A DNA stretch of 64,000 bases from Myrica gale (lineage: Eukaryota > Streptophyta > Magnoliopsida > Fagales > Myricaceae), in the NCBI GenBank assembly GCA_963930655.1, contig OZ005612.1:18233001-18297000 (forward strand), given 5' to 3'. Shown one piece after another: positions 25,560 through 35,862 of this stretch; positions within the stretch are counted from its first letter, which is position 1; every line of letters begins with the position of its first letter. The notes under the pieces were generated by a model. The model ran no database searches. It saw only the letters and a list, made by a program, of their open reading frames with translations, and was not told the DNA's origin. The position numbers were made by a program, and so were the translations under genes.

Positions 25560-26047
25560 ATGAAGTCTATCCTGGCTTTCTTGCTTCTCCTTTCTCTTTT
25601 CACGGTGAGCTTTCCGGGACTAGCAGCTTTGATTTCCTCTTTAAATCAAATCAGAGTCCAAGTTAAGTAGATCGAGTGCATCCAGTTAAGATCGCTAGAA
25701 TATTTCTTCAAGCATGCATATTATGAGTCTGAGTCATCAATGTTTTCTTATTTTGGACACGTATATGGCCTTCTTCTTCTGCTAACTGTATGTCTTCTTT
25801 GCAATATATATAGTTCATCAAGGTTAAGGATGCCGGAAAAGGCCCAGAAGACTACTGGGAAAGCGAAATGAAAGACCAACCAATACCAGAGGCAATCAAA
25901 ACCCTTTTGCATCGAGATCCGCCATCTTTATCTGGGGAAAGGAAAAAGGACCATTTTCTTAAGACTTTTGACACTACGCCTCGGGCTGTTGTATATCATG
26001 CCCATCTCGATCAGCTTAAAGAAGAGAAGCCTTATGTGGAGGAGTAA
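25560..26047 (+). CDS. DUF2775 (organ-specific protein-like) gene 2, shortened paralogue of gene 1
   Basis: Exon 1, 25560-25604, encodes the signal peptide MKSILAFLLLLSLFT. Exon 2, 25814-26047, follows a phase-0 intron; 92 aa. The protein is a close copy of gene 1 through the hallmark MKDQPIPEAIKTLLHRDPP and the unit TTPRAVVYHAHLDQLKEEK. It ends early after PYVEE because the tail has become a 'gaaagaaagaaag' repeat with a stop, so about 15 C-terminal residues of gene 1 are missing. The basic ARK before the EDYW motif reads AGK here. The promoter and 3' flank are duplicated too, so genes 1 and 2 form a tandem pair later spread apart by transposon insertions. It keeps the AVVYH unit and is probably functional if the tail is dispensable. 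Confidence 0.85.
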
Positions 26048-27105
26048 AGAAAGAAAGAAAGAAAGACATGGAGTTGATCCACAGCTGAAGCTTCTGACAT
26101 GATCTATAAGCTTATATTTTTTATTATAAAACCTCATGATGTGTATGATCTGTTTAGTTGAAGCTTGGTTTGGAGGGGATGAGCGTGTATACAAATCTTC
26201 TTCTGGTGTTGAAACGAATTATATTTATGGCTTTTCAGTTCTTTGGCAATGGTTGTTTGGGAGGTTTAGACTTCTCTGCAAAACTATCCAATTTAATATT
26301 CCAACGTCCAGAGATGAAGCATAGTGCACTTGATTAAAAAAATATACATAAAATTCAAACAATTATGAATTGAATGAATTTGTGCTGAAACCTGTACATG
26401 TGCAGACGCACGAATCTCTAACGTGCTAACTGCTAAGCATTTCGTTGACTTGTTGAGGACGTACTACTTAAATTGAAATTACCTTAGAAATACCTTTTTT
26501 ACTCACGTCGGTCAACGAGTTAATGAACAGAGGGTGTACAGATACAGCCCTTCCCTTACACCTCCTAGACCTAGTGCTTTGCATGTTTCTTGTTTACTAA
26601 CCCAACCACAAAATGGATGCCAATCGACACAATAGCTTAAGAGAAATTTGATAATTAAATGCACGCACAGGCGTGTCCCAGCTTTTCAAATGGATCATAC
26701 TGATCTGATGCGCACTAATTTGACAGTCGAACGGTGGTGGTTATAGCATGGCACACCAGCACAATCACTCCTGTTCTGAAAGCTAATTAAGCATGTTTGC
26801 AACTCTTATAGTTTTTTGTTAGCTAAATTTCGTTATGAGGTAATTCAATTAATGTACAATATTTGAGAAATAATCTGGCCAAGAACAACTTTCTCTTTAG
26901 AAACCCCCTGGTGTAACTGTGTAAGAGCCTAACTTTGCCCCTCTGTTGGGCTCTGAATTTTGGGTTTTTCTAATTTTGTAGCGGTTCCATATAGAGAAGC
27001 AAAGAAAATTCTGTCCAAATGTCCGTATCCATGTCACTGAACTTTTGATTCCAATTGTAAGAGATAATATTATAATCAATCTACCAAATTTGATTTGGTA
27101 GATGC
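26048..27105. other. 3' flank of DUF2775 gene 2 and spacer
   Basis: The first 180 bases match the gene 1 3' flank. No gene is seen in the rest. Confidence 0.4.
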
Positions 27106-27195
27106 TGGAGGCCCTGGCTTAACGCCAAGCACCTTAAATGACGCCTGATTAGGGCTCCATTGAGAGATATCTATTTGACAAACAACAATAGCTTG
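27106..27195 (-). pseudogene. BURP-domain gene relic (C-terminal fragment)
   Basis: Minus-strand translation gives IVVCQIDISQWSPNQASFK, then VLGVKPG. This aligns with the third CH region of the two intact BURP proteins in this window (ICHMDTSQWDRHHVSFRV and [18 protein letters not shown]). The conserved CH is CQ, and the following CHx8W segment and all upstream BURP sequence are missing. It shows a third BURP copy once stood between DUF2775 genes 2 and 3. A small broken host gene; function is not expected. Confidence 0.72.
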
Positions 27196-27357
27196 CGAGC
27201 AGATGAGAGCGGAGAGGATAAGAGGTAGAAAACGCTCTGAATGCAAATACTCATTGTAGACACACACACACAGATAGAGAGAGTCTGATCTGTTTGTTTT
27301 GGAAAGACGATACAGGGGACGAGTGGGAAGTCAGAAGTTCCTTCACGGCTTGAGGAG

Positions 27358-27490
27358 GGGACAAGGCTCGGGAGAGGGGGGAGGGATAGGGGTGACCTGG
27401 GGGCGGCTGGGACAAGGCTCGGGAGAGGGGGGAGGGATAGGGGTGACCTGGGGGCGGCTGGGACAAGGCTCGGGGGAGGGAGGAGGGGGG
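27358..27490 (+). repeat. G-rich tandem repeat, about 51-bp unit
   Basis: Two full units and a partial third of the form 'gggacaaggctcgggagagg' plus 'gggtgacctgggggcggct'. No protein is expected. Confidence 0.8.
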
Positions 27491-27499
27491 AGGGGAAGA

Positions 27500-28354
27500 G
27501 TCGAGGCTTTTAGAGTTAGGAACTTAGGGCAGTTTAAAACGACGTCGTTTTAAATTGGGGGGAAAAATAAAAAAGCACTGGAACAGGATTTTCCGCCGAA
27601 CCGGCGGAAAATTCCGCTTCCGGTAATGTCCCAAAATAACCTCCGGGTCCGGTTCCTGTAAGAGACGGATCTCCTCTTCCCGGAACCGGTGCTGGACACG
27701 GAGCCGGACCTCCGGTGGAAGGCGGACCGGACTTACAGCCCTACACAGAGGCCATAAGCGGAGGCAAGGGGGCGAAAAGGGCGTCCACCCCTGTTGGCTC
27801 TAAAAAAAAAATTACACCTAAATTTTTATTTATTTATTATTTTTATCAGCCTCGCCCCTTTGTTTCTTGGGCCAGCTGAAGTTGGCTTCACGCCTTTCAC
27901 TTATGTTTGGACTTATTCTTTTCTTGTTACTTTTGTAATAAGAATTTTGTGAATAAAATATATAGAAGCTCTTTAGAGTTTCGCTGGGACTAAAATGATT
28001 AAATAGAAACATTTTTTAAAGTGACATATTTTGACAAATAGATGATGTCCATATAACACTTCAATTTGTATTGGGTGTAAAATTTCTTATCTCATAGGCA
28101 TATTTTGTTGTGAATATTCCTGCAGTGGGAAATATATCATTGTAATATTGTGCTACCTAATATGTTGTATGTGCAACATAAAATATAAATTAAGGTGTAC
28201 TTTTCCCCGTAAGAGACTGAATTGTGCTACCCAACATAACTGGATAAAACGCTGATTCTTTAATGGATCTTCCTGGGCTGGTGTGAAGATGTTAAAATTG
28301 AGCTTTTTGTTTCATTTTTGTTCCATTATCATTTACCAAGTTGACATTTTCTCA
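27500..28354. other. Spacer with a hAT-like subterminal fragment
   Basis: At 27590-27743 there is accgg/gccgga-rich sequence ending 'cttacagcccta', like the right ends of the hAT elements nearby. No matching left end or target duplication was found. The rest is AT-rich without a recognised gene. Confidence 0.4.
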
Positions 28355-28362
28355 TTCATTGG

Positions 28363-29271
28363 TAGGGCTGTGCACTGGTACCGGCGGTGTGCCGGTTCAC
28401 CGCCACCGCCACCGGTGCCGTAAACTGCTCCCCGCCCCACGGCGGCACTGGTGCCCGATTTTGCCGTGGGGCGGGGATTTAGGCGGTAGCGGTTTCCACC
28501 GCTAAAACCGTTTTTTTTATTTATGCCAAATTTTCTCTTCGTCATTTGAGGGGCCTCGAAACCTTGAGGGTTTCAATGCCCCTCAGCCTCCCTCATTCCC
28601 CCTAATTCCCCCTCCCCCTCCCACTTCTCCGTTCTCCTTTCCCCCTCCCGAGTCCCGGCTCCCTTCTCAGTTCTCCGGCCTCCTCGGCTCCCTTCTCCAT
28701 TCGCGTATGCCCACTGCCTAATGCCCCTCCGCCCTCCTCCTCGCCATCTGCCACCGTGGTAAGTCTCTATTTCCCTCTTAGTCTCTCTATCTGCCTCTCT
28801 CTCCCTCTCAGATTTCCTTGTAAAATCTGTAGCAAATGGAGACTTGCGGATGTGCTGGATTTGCTGGATTTTGGTGGAGACTTGCGGATTTGCTGCACTT
28901 GTTAAATCTAGTGCTCTATTTGTTGGGTTTTGGTGGAAATTCTCTTGCGATTTGTTGGATTTTTTCGGTTTGGGATGTGGGTTTGAGATGTAGATTTGGA
29001 TTTGTTAAGTTTGTTGGGTTTTGGTGGAGAACTGGAGATTCTCTTGCGATTTGGATTTGAATTTTTTTTATTGGATTTGAATTTGATTTGGGTTTGTCAG
29101 TCAGTCAGTGTGGGTGGCGATAACCGTCACCGGCAAAACCGGCACCGTTAAGTGCCGGTTTCCTCCCTTCACGGTGGCGGGGGCGGTGTCTATTTTTGGA
29201 CAACCGCCTATAGCGGTGGCGGTGGTGGTGGCGGTGGAGGGCATAACTGTCACCGCTTATGCACAGCCCTA
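28363..29271. mobile_element. hAT MITE, 909 bp
   Basis: The ends are tagggctgtgcactgg and, reverse-complemented, tagggctgtgcataagc. A perfect 8-bp duplication ttcattgg lies at 28355-28362 and 29272-29279. Both subterminal regions are rich in accgccaccg motifs. The interior has low-complexity frames built from 'ggatttgctggattttggtgg' type repeats and no transposase. It is non-autonomous and, judging from its intact ends, probably fairly young. Confidence 0.88.
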
Positions 29272-29789
29272 TTCATTGGGGCCTATGCATGTAGTTTTTT
29301 CTGTGTCTCCTCTCTTCTACATTTTGAGACACTGCTTCATATTTCTTTTATTTGAGCAACGTTTTGGTTTATTGTTTGCTTTTTATTTTATAAGCAAAGT
29401 ATGTATTTTCTCCTCGCAATTCCAAGTTATTTTGTTGTTGATAAAGATTTCACTCCTGAAAAAGCTCGTGTTCAATAGAATTGTCACATTAAAAGACAGT
29501 TAGAGTAAGGGTGAGAAGTTGCAACGTTTTTAGAAGATTACAGAGTTGTATGATCTAATTGTCACTTATCAGTCTCAGCAAATAGTACAATACATGTATT
29601 TCAATATAATATATTTTAATCCTTATTTTTTTGATATTTTAACTCTAAGACATTTTTTTATACATTATGTAATAAATTTTTATTTTATCATTTTTCCTTA
29701 GAAGTTTGCCCTCTTCAAATTCATTCTCGTCTCTATGTATCCCCTGATGAGTATGATGCATGGTCTAGCTTCACAGGATAACCAATGGC

Positions 29790-29918
29790 ATGACGGACCG
29801 GAGTACACCGGTCTCGGTCCGAATTGGTCAAAATCGGTCCAGTTTCGGTCCGGATTGGCCAAAATCGGCCTGGTTTCAGTTCGGGTTGACCGGTCCGGCC
29901 GGTTTTTAGACAGCCCTA
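29790..29918. repeat. hAT-like terminal fragment
   Basis: Repeats of 'tcggtccgg' and 'ggtcaaaatcgg' end in 'tttttagacagcccta', like the right ends of the hAT elements in this window. No left partner was found. Confidence 0.4.
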
Positions 29919-32463
29919 GTCTTATTGAACTCTTGAAATAATTAACTTTGTTTGAATACCATCCAATAAACATATTATTAAAAAACAAAATACCTGGTAG
30001 CCAGCTGTCATTATATCTATAGACTGTTTACCACATGTATATCGACATGCCATGAGGTTTTCATATCTACAAATTTTATAAGGCAAGAGGGTGGCCCACG
30101 TACGTTGCACTATCGTAGCGTTTGTTTTTCAAAATGTTAGGCATCTAACATTTCGGGTATATTATAAAAAATTATAAATTAATAATTTTTTTAAAATCAA
30201 ATAATTCTTTATTATTATAATATTCACTCAAATATTCTCTCTTCTAATTTTTTCATTAATTTTCACAAAATATCTTTATTTTTTATCAATTTCCATCAAC
30301 AAACTTCACCCTATATATCTGCTCCCAATTGCCAAAAGCTGGGATTACCCGTATCCATTATTGGATTGCTAATGGTTCACGTGAAAAAGAAGGGTCTCCT
30401 TCTGTTTTCTGGTCCCATGAGGTTATTGATTGCCTCCACTGAATTCGTCTTTTTGTCATGATTTTCAATTATTTATCTTTTTTTCGTATCTTTTGTCAAA
30501 GAGTAATAATTTTGTTAGATTCTCTGAATCTCTATCCTTCATATATATTATTGTTTCAACAATAATGGATATCTCTTTCTTTCTCGACCCTACTCCCACT
30601 GAGACAAGAAAAAAAAAGTCTAACTTTATAATGTTATATTATTTAATCAAAAGGGCGTGATTTTATAATGTTACATTATTTAAACATTTTTTACATTTAG
30701 GTTCTGTTTGTATCATGTACATAAAAATCCGAAATGTGTTTTTTCTACTTTTAAATGATTTGAGGGTAGTAAAATTTAGTAAATTGAAAATATAATCGAT
30801 GAAAGTAAAATGGTTTCTCTTTTAAAAGAAGGTAATATACTTTCTTAATTTTTCATTCTCCCACCGCATTTAAACCTGCACTTATCTCTCTGTTTTTCTG
30901 ATCTCCTTCCTAATTATTATCTTGATATATATATATATTCATAATTTTATGTACTTTATTTTTTAAAAATAATTTAATTCGTTTAAAAAATATTTTATTA
31001 GATTGTTACATAATATAATAATTCATCTGATCAAAATGTTGTAAAAATCAAGTTTACTTATCATGTAAAAATATAACATCAATCAAATATTAATAAATAT
31101 GACTTGAAAATACTCTACAATATATATTAATAACGAAACAAACGGAGCATTAGCTTTTCTGTATTCTTTCAACTTCGCCCGTGATCTTACGCACCAATTA
31201 CGCTTGATACAGAAGTTCACATCAATCGGTCATGTTTTACTATTTTTCAATTTGAAATTTCAATGTACAGAACGAACGCGACGTTTCCAGATATGAAAAG
31301 AATATATACATTTTAAAAACTTTTATCTCACGTCGTGGTCATATCTACAAGCGTACTGATTAACTTATGAAATTAATTTTGTGAATATGCATTAATGGTT
31401 ATGAACTTATAAGTTTGTGTGACGTAATATATATATATACACACACACGATGAAGTCATTTTTAACCGAGCTATCACAGAAAGTTACTCGGCCAAAAGTC
31501 CGAGAAAGTTAGATTCAAAATCCAATACTTTGGACATGCTGAAAGGTTCAAACTCTCGTTCCTTCCTCCTGCAAGTAAAATAACATACTAAAACTCAGAG
31601 TCTCCCCAGTAGGGAGATTTCTCCGACATCGTCTAATATCTTGTCTTTTCTTCTGGTTTCTTGTTATCAATGAGAGAGTTATGAGAGAGTTGTGCGGACA
31701 TTCCTTTTTGTTCATTTCCTCCTCTATTTATCCTTTTTCTTTCTTTTTCGGGCCGAGACTTCCAAGGCCTAGACCCACTTTTTCCTCTTCTTTGATGTCG
31801 GTTTCTTTTCTTATCTCGTGCATTCTGATTTTACCGGTGATATAGGACCTATTCTTTCTTTTTGCCTTTATTATTGGTATGTAGTAAGGTGGTTTTTGTT
31901 CATCCATTTAAAGACGAGACTTTATTCTTTTTAATATCGATTGTATCAGGAAATCAGATGATTAACCTCCTCCCTTGAGCCTTACTTTTCACACTTAACT
32001 TGATCAAAAATCTATCCACGTCAATATATATATTTGATCAAGTTGGTAGATTACAGTACTGTGCCTGTAATATCAATCCGCCGGCGTGAAATTTTTCAGA
32101 TAAATATAAGTTGATCGTGTCTAATTACTATAATATTAAAACTCAAGATGAAAAGAGGCATTCTTCTTCTTCTGCTAACTTATTTTTCCTTCTTCAAAGT
32201 CTATCAACGCGCCCCCTCTCAAATATGCCACAAGCTAGCATTAATCGATATTCCCAGGGAAACTTCATTAAAAATTCAACATGCATACGGATGAACTTGT
32301 TATACAGCATCACCACTTCCTTTATTGAATCACTGCAAACTGGAGAAACAACCACACGGATACGACCTTGGACTCGATATGAATTAACACGGCTAGCTAC
32401 TAGGTTCATATGCCCCAGTATTATTTAGTGGACCTAAACTTCGACAATTATGTAGCAAATCTA
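29919..32463. other. 2.5 kb AT-rich spacer
   Basis: No gene is seen. About 30697-31150 may be a MITE, with left 'ggttctgtttgtatc' and right 'gaaacaaacggagcatta' ends. A TA/CA microsatellite lies at 31424-31448. A hairpin of aacttgatcaaa with tttgatcaagtt occurs at 31998-32045. The last part should include the 3' end of the minus-strand BURP2 transcript. Confidence 0.4.
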
Positions 32464-33650
32464 TTACATATTCGACATAATTTTTGGAACCCATACAAGA
32501 TTATCTGCTGGGAAGAAATGGCACACGTTGGACGTCCCTGGCTTAATCCTAAGTACGCGAAAGGAGGCATGATCAGGTCTCCAGCGAGAGGTATCCATAT
32601 GGCAAACAGCAATAGCTTCCACCCTATCCCCATTCTCGCCCTTTAGTGTAACCTTAAATACCTTGTTCTCGCTTTTTTGGGTGTGGCAATAGAACACTGC
32701 ATACGGGTAGGGCATGGAATGACATGCAACCATCCTGGGAGCTGAATTTTCCTCAGTAATTTTAAGGAAAGTGTAGTTCTGGATAAGGGTAGTTGATATG
32801 GTGAGGTAGGAAGTCGTCAGTACTCGGAAATGGGACTCCAACCCTAGTATCCCACTTGTAAAATCAAGCATAGATTCCAAGGAGGTAGCACAGAGCTTAT
32901 TCTCTCCTTTCATAGGCTCAATCTCACATTGTCTTAGTGTATATTCCATGGATTTGGCTTGGGGAGAGTCTGGGGGGAAAGAGAAGAATCCAAGAAGGTG
33001 TGGGAGTTCTTTTAGTGAAAAGGGAATAGAGTCTGCCTTTTCTCTGGGCAAGAAGCGAGCAGAAGTTGAAGGATTTCTCTTACGGAAATAGAGAGGCATT
33101 GTTTTCCCAACCGTTAGATCCTTAATGGTGAAGAAGACCATTGAGGAAGGGTCCACGCTATTCGTGTGAGTCGAAGGATGAGCATGAACATGCTCTCCAA
33201 GTGTTCCCTGATGAGCATGCGCATGGCTGCGTTCTTGCTTAGGATCATCCAATGCATGAAGCTCTTCTGGCTGTTTTGGGTTGAATTCCCGGGCTCCACT
33301 TCCACAAGCACACTGCCAAAAATTTATAGATATAATTTCTCTATAAGGTAGGAATGGTTGAATATAGAATCCTAACCAGGAACTTCAAGAGTCGATCGAT
33401 TGTATAATTTCATAGATTAATGAATTGCCTATCATGTACGATTAGACCTAAAGACTCCAACATGTTATGAATTCTTTCAACCGTGTACAAGTCATGAATT
33501 TTAGACGGAAACCAGGAAGTAAGTACCAGTATCTATATTAATATTCTGAAAGACATGTAGATTGCATTAAGAATCAAGTACAATTTTGAGATTTACCATT
33601 AAGGCCAGCAGACAAAGGAAGAGGCTCCAAGACGCAAATCCAACACCCAT
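32464..33650 (-). CDS. BURP-domain protein 2 (candidate peptide cyclase)
   Basis: Exon 1, 33650-33597, encodes the signal peptide [18 protein letters not shown]. Exon 2, 33312-32464, follows a phase-0 intron; 300 aa. The mature N-terminus is followed by a striking His-rich stretch, [20 protein letters not shown] (about residues 46-65). The BURP domain then runs to the end, with signature CHx10CHx26CHx25CHx8W: CH at 215, 227, 255 and 282, and W at 292. It is a paralogue of BURP1, sharing CHxMPYPYAxFYCH and CHMDTSxW. It has no repeated core peptide of its own. It is divergently transcribed from the ten-repeat DUF2775 gene, 807 bp away start to start, which favours coexpression and a joint role. 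A BURP cyclase acting in trans is my favoured but unproven reading. Confidence 0.93.
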
Positions 33651-34147
33651 CTTTCTTCTTAGGTTGAGAATCTCCGTTCTTTTTCTATGTCCTCTTCAAG
33701 AGAAAGAACCACATTAATGAAGCATCACAAAAAAGGTAAAACAGATGGCGTGCACTATGAAAAAATAATTGAATCTGACCAAGGGCAAATCCATATAAAA
33801 CATATTTTCCCCATAACCAACCAAAGGAAACGAAAAAGATGGGGGGAGAGAGAGGGTGGAACCTTTCTAATTAAAGTAGTGATCATAATGTCCCTTTTGT
33901 TCGGATAATACTAACTTAAAAATCACAGTGGAGTACTGATCAATTTCTTCTAATGGCATATAAAATATTGATTTAGCTACTGTGTTTCCAGTTTATCACG
34001 AGTTTCTTCATTGAAATAGTTATCCTTCAATGTGTAAAATGCAGTTCATATGCTTCCACTATAAAGATATTGAAATATTTCTCAAAGTTAAAATAGTTGA
34101 TCTTGAAGCGGTCTTAATTTAATTCCCTGGTAAATCACTGGACACCG

Positions 34148-34314
34148 TGGGCATGTTTGTTTGCCCAAAGATTCCAACCAAACAAACATACTTCAAAATT
34201 TCTAACTTTTACACATATTTTTCAAACTTTTCACAAACTCCAAAAAACTTCAACATTCAAAAGATTCCCAAAATTTTAAGAATATTCTCCAAATTTTCGG
34301 TAAACAAACATCCC
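34148..34314. repeat. Small MITE in the BURP2/DUF2775 promoter spacer
   Basis: The left end gggcatgtttgtttgccc and right end, reverse-complemented, ggggatgtttgtttacc are inverted copies. The interior is AT-rich. Related in its ends to the repeats at 3294-3502 and 52620-52770. Confidence 0.6.
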
Positions 34315-34357
34315 CGTATCTTCAAATATATAGAACGCTTCAGATCGCATGTTTGCC

Positions 34358-34365
34358 TATAAATA
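34358..34365 (+). promoter_or_regulatory. TATA box of DUF2775 gene 3
   Basis: TATAAATA lies in the context ttgcctataaatactt, 100 bases upstream of the ATG at 34458. Confidence 0.65.
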
Positions 34366-34457
34366 CTTAGGGCTCATAGATCCTCCCTGCACACTTCTCA
34401 GAGAGAGAGAGAGAGAACAAAAGAAGGAAGCAGGAGTTTTGTTCCGCGATTGGAAAC

Positions 34458-35474
34458 ATGGAATCTCGTTTTGCATGGCTTGCCCTCTTACCTCTTCTCT
34501 TGGTAAGGATATATATATATATATAATATAATACCTGTGCTAGCTTTTTATTGAATTTGAATTATGACTATTCGGTCCTGAATTAGGCCTCGTAATTTCC
34601 TACTTTTCTTTATATTAAGCAGTTTGCTAATAGCATCGAAGCAAGAAAGGATCCAGGAGAATATTGGACCCGTGTTATGGAAGATCAGCCAATGCCAGAA
34701 GCAATTCAAGACCTTGTTCATTTAGATTCTTCCCCATCTCATCTCACCAAGAACACAAACTGTCGCACACCGCAGGCAACAAACAAGGACCAGCTCTTCA
34801 AGGATTTTCAGCCTAGACCTCGTGATTTAACTTTTGAGGATGATGGTAAGCTATTTGCTAAAGAGTTTGTGCAAACCCCAGATGCTACTATTTATCGTAA
34901 TAGTTATGAAGGAAAATTGTTTGTCAAAGAAATTGTGCCGACACCCGATATAACCATCTACCATGACAGTGCTGAAGAAAATAAATCATTTGTCAAAGAA
35001 TTTGTGCCGACACCAGATGTTACCATCTATCATGACAGCTATAAAGGAGAGAAGCCGTTGTTTAAAAGATTTGGGCTCACACCTGACATTACCATCTATC
35101 ATGATAGCTCTGAAGGAGAAAAACTATTTGCCAAAGATTTTGTACCAGATCTTACCATCTATCATGACAATTCTGAAGAGGAGAAATCATTTGCCAAAGA
35201 ATTTGTGCTGACACCAGATGTTACTATCTATCATAACAGTCCAAAAGAAGAAAAGCTTAAAGGATTCGGGCTAACGCCCGACGTTACCATCTACCATGAT
35301 AGTTCCAAAGGAGAAAAACTATTTGCCAAAGATTTTGCACCAGATGTTACCATCTATCATGACAGTTCTGAAGAAGAGAAATCATTTGTCAAAGAAGATG
35401 TTACCATCTATCATGACAGGCCATTTGTCAAAAGATTTGTGGCAACACCAGATGTTACTATTTATCACGAGTGA
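34458..35474 (+). CDS. DUF2775 tandem-repeat protein, ten-unit precursor candidate (gene 3)
   Basis: Exon 1, 34458-34502, encodes the signal peptide MESRFAWLALLPLLL. Exon 2, 34623-35474, follows a phase-0 intron; 298 aa. The N-terminal half carries the DUF2775 hallmarks EARKDPGEYWTRVMEDQPMP and EAIQDL. From about residue 88 to the end there are ten units of roughly 16-24 residues. A typical unit is SFVKEFVPTPDVTIYHDS followed by a charged EEEK or KGEK linker. The ends are ATIYRN once, then xTIYH in the other nine, with x being V, I or L; the final unit stops at TIYHE. Units 3-5 and 6-8 show the same three-unit order (FVxTPD, FGLTPD, FAKDF-PD), so the array grew by three-unit blocks. Repeated short cores with charged linkers after a signal and leader resemble plant RiPP precursors. 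Known alternative: secreted ST-type repeat proteins of unknown function. Confidence 0.92.
34860..35471 (+). repeat. Ten-unit coding tandem repeat in DUF2775 gene 3
   Basis: Units are bounded by 'taccatctatcatgacagt'-type sequence (TIYHDS). Their lengths vary because the linker and the residues before PD differ; units 5 and 8 lack residues before PD, and unit 9 has lost the TP segment. The TIYH core is the best conserved part. Confidence 0.9.
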
Positions 35475-35862
35475 GGAAGAAGAAGTATAAAATAAGTGTA
35501 ATTTAAGAACTTTATGTAAGATATTATGGTGATCAAATAAGTGAAATTAAGAGGGGAAAATAAGAAGGAAAAATCCATTTAGGAAGTTTCTGCTGCCAAT
35601 TATTACCTGTTTGGTTTCATGTAAAATTTTATGGTATGATCATGATCAAGAAAGGTATCATAATGGTTTCTTGCTCCTTTTTGTGTGGGAAATTAAAACG
35701 ACTTGTGTTTTAATTTGAAGACTCCAATTTTAATTTACAAACCTGATACTTTAGTTTCAAAACTTTTACAGCTCAAGATCATCCCATAGTAAATTCAATG
35801 GCGAGATTAATCACATGGAAAACTCAAGAGTTTTAAAACCAAGACATCAATAATTATAATTT
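35475..35862. other. 3' region of DUF2775 gene 3
   Basis: AT-rich and without a gene; it probably contains the 3' untranslated region. Confidence 0.45.

Larger units (their letters stand above)
33651..34457. promoter_or_regulatory. Shared spacer between divergent BURP2 and DUF2775 gene 3
   Basis: 807 bp separate the two start codons. The spacer holds the 5' leaders of both genes, a TATA box for the plus-strand gene at 34358-34365, and a small MITE at 34148-34314 with inverted 'catgtttgttt' ends. I could not settle on a TATA box for the minus-strand gene. Bidirectional control is inferred from the layout only. Confidence 0.55.

Noticed and set aside
27590-27743. A complete hAT element ending at 27743
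   Set aside because: The right end looks right, but no left end with the matching 8-bp duplication was found.
28333-29060. Open frames with Gly/Leu-rich sequence
   Set aside because: They lie inside the hAT MITE, are low complexity, and have no domain.
31998-32045. aacttgatcaaa / tttgatcaagtt hairpin as a terminator or regulatory RNA
   Set aside because: An isolated 12-bp palindrome in AT-rich DNA is expected by chance, and no other support exists.
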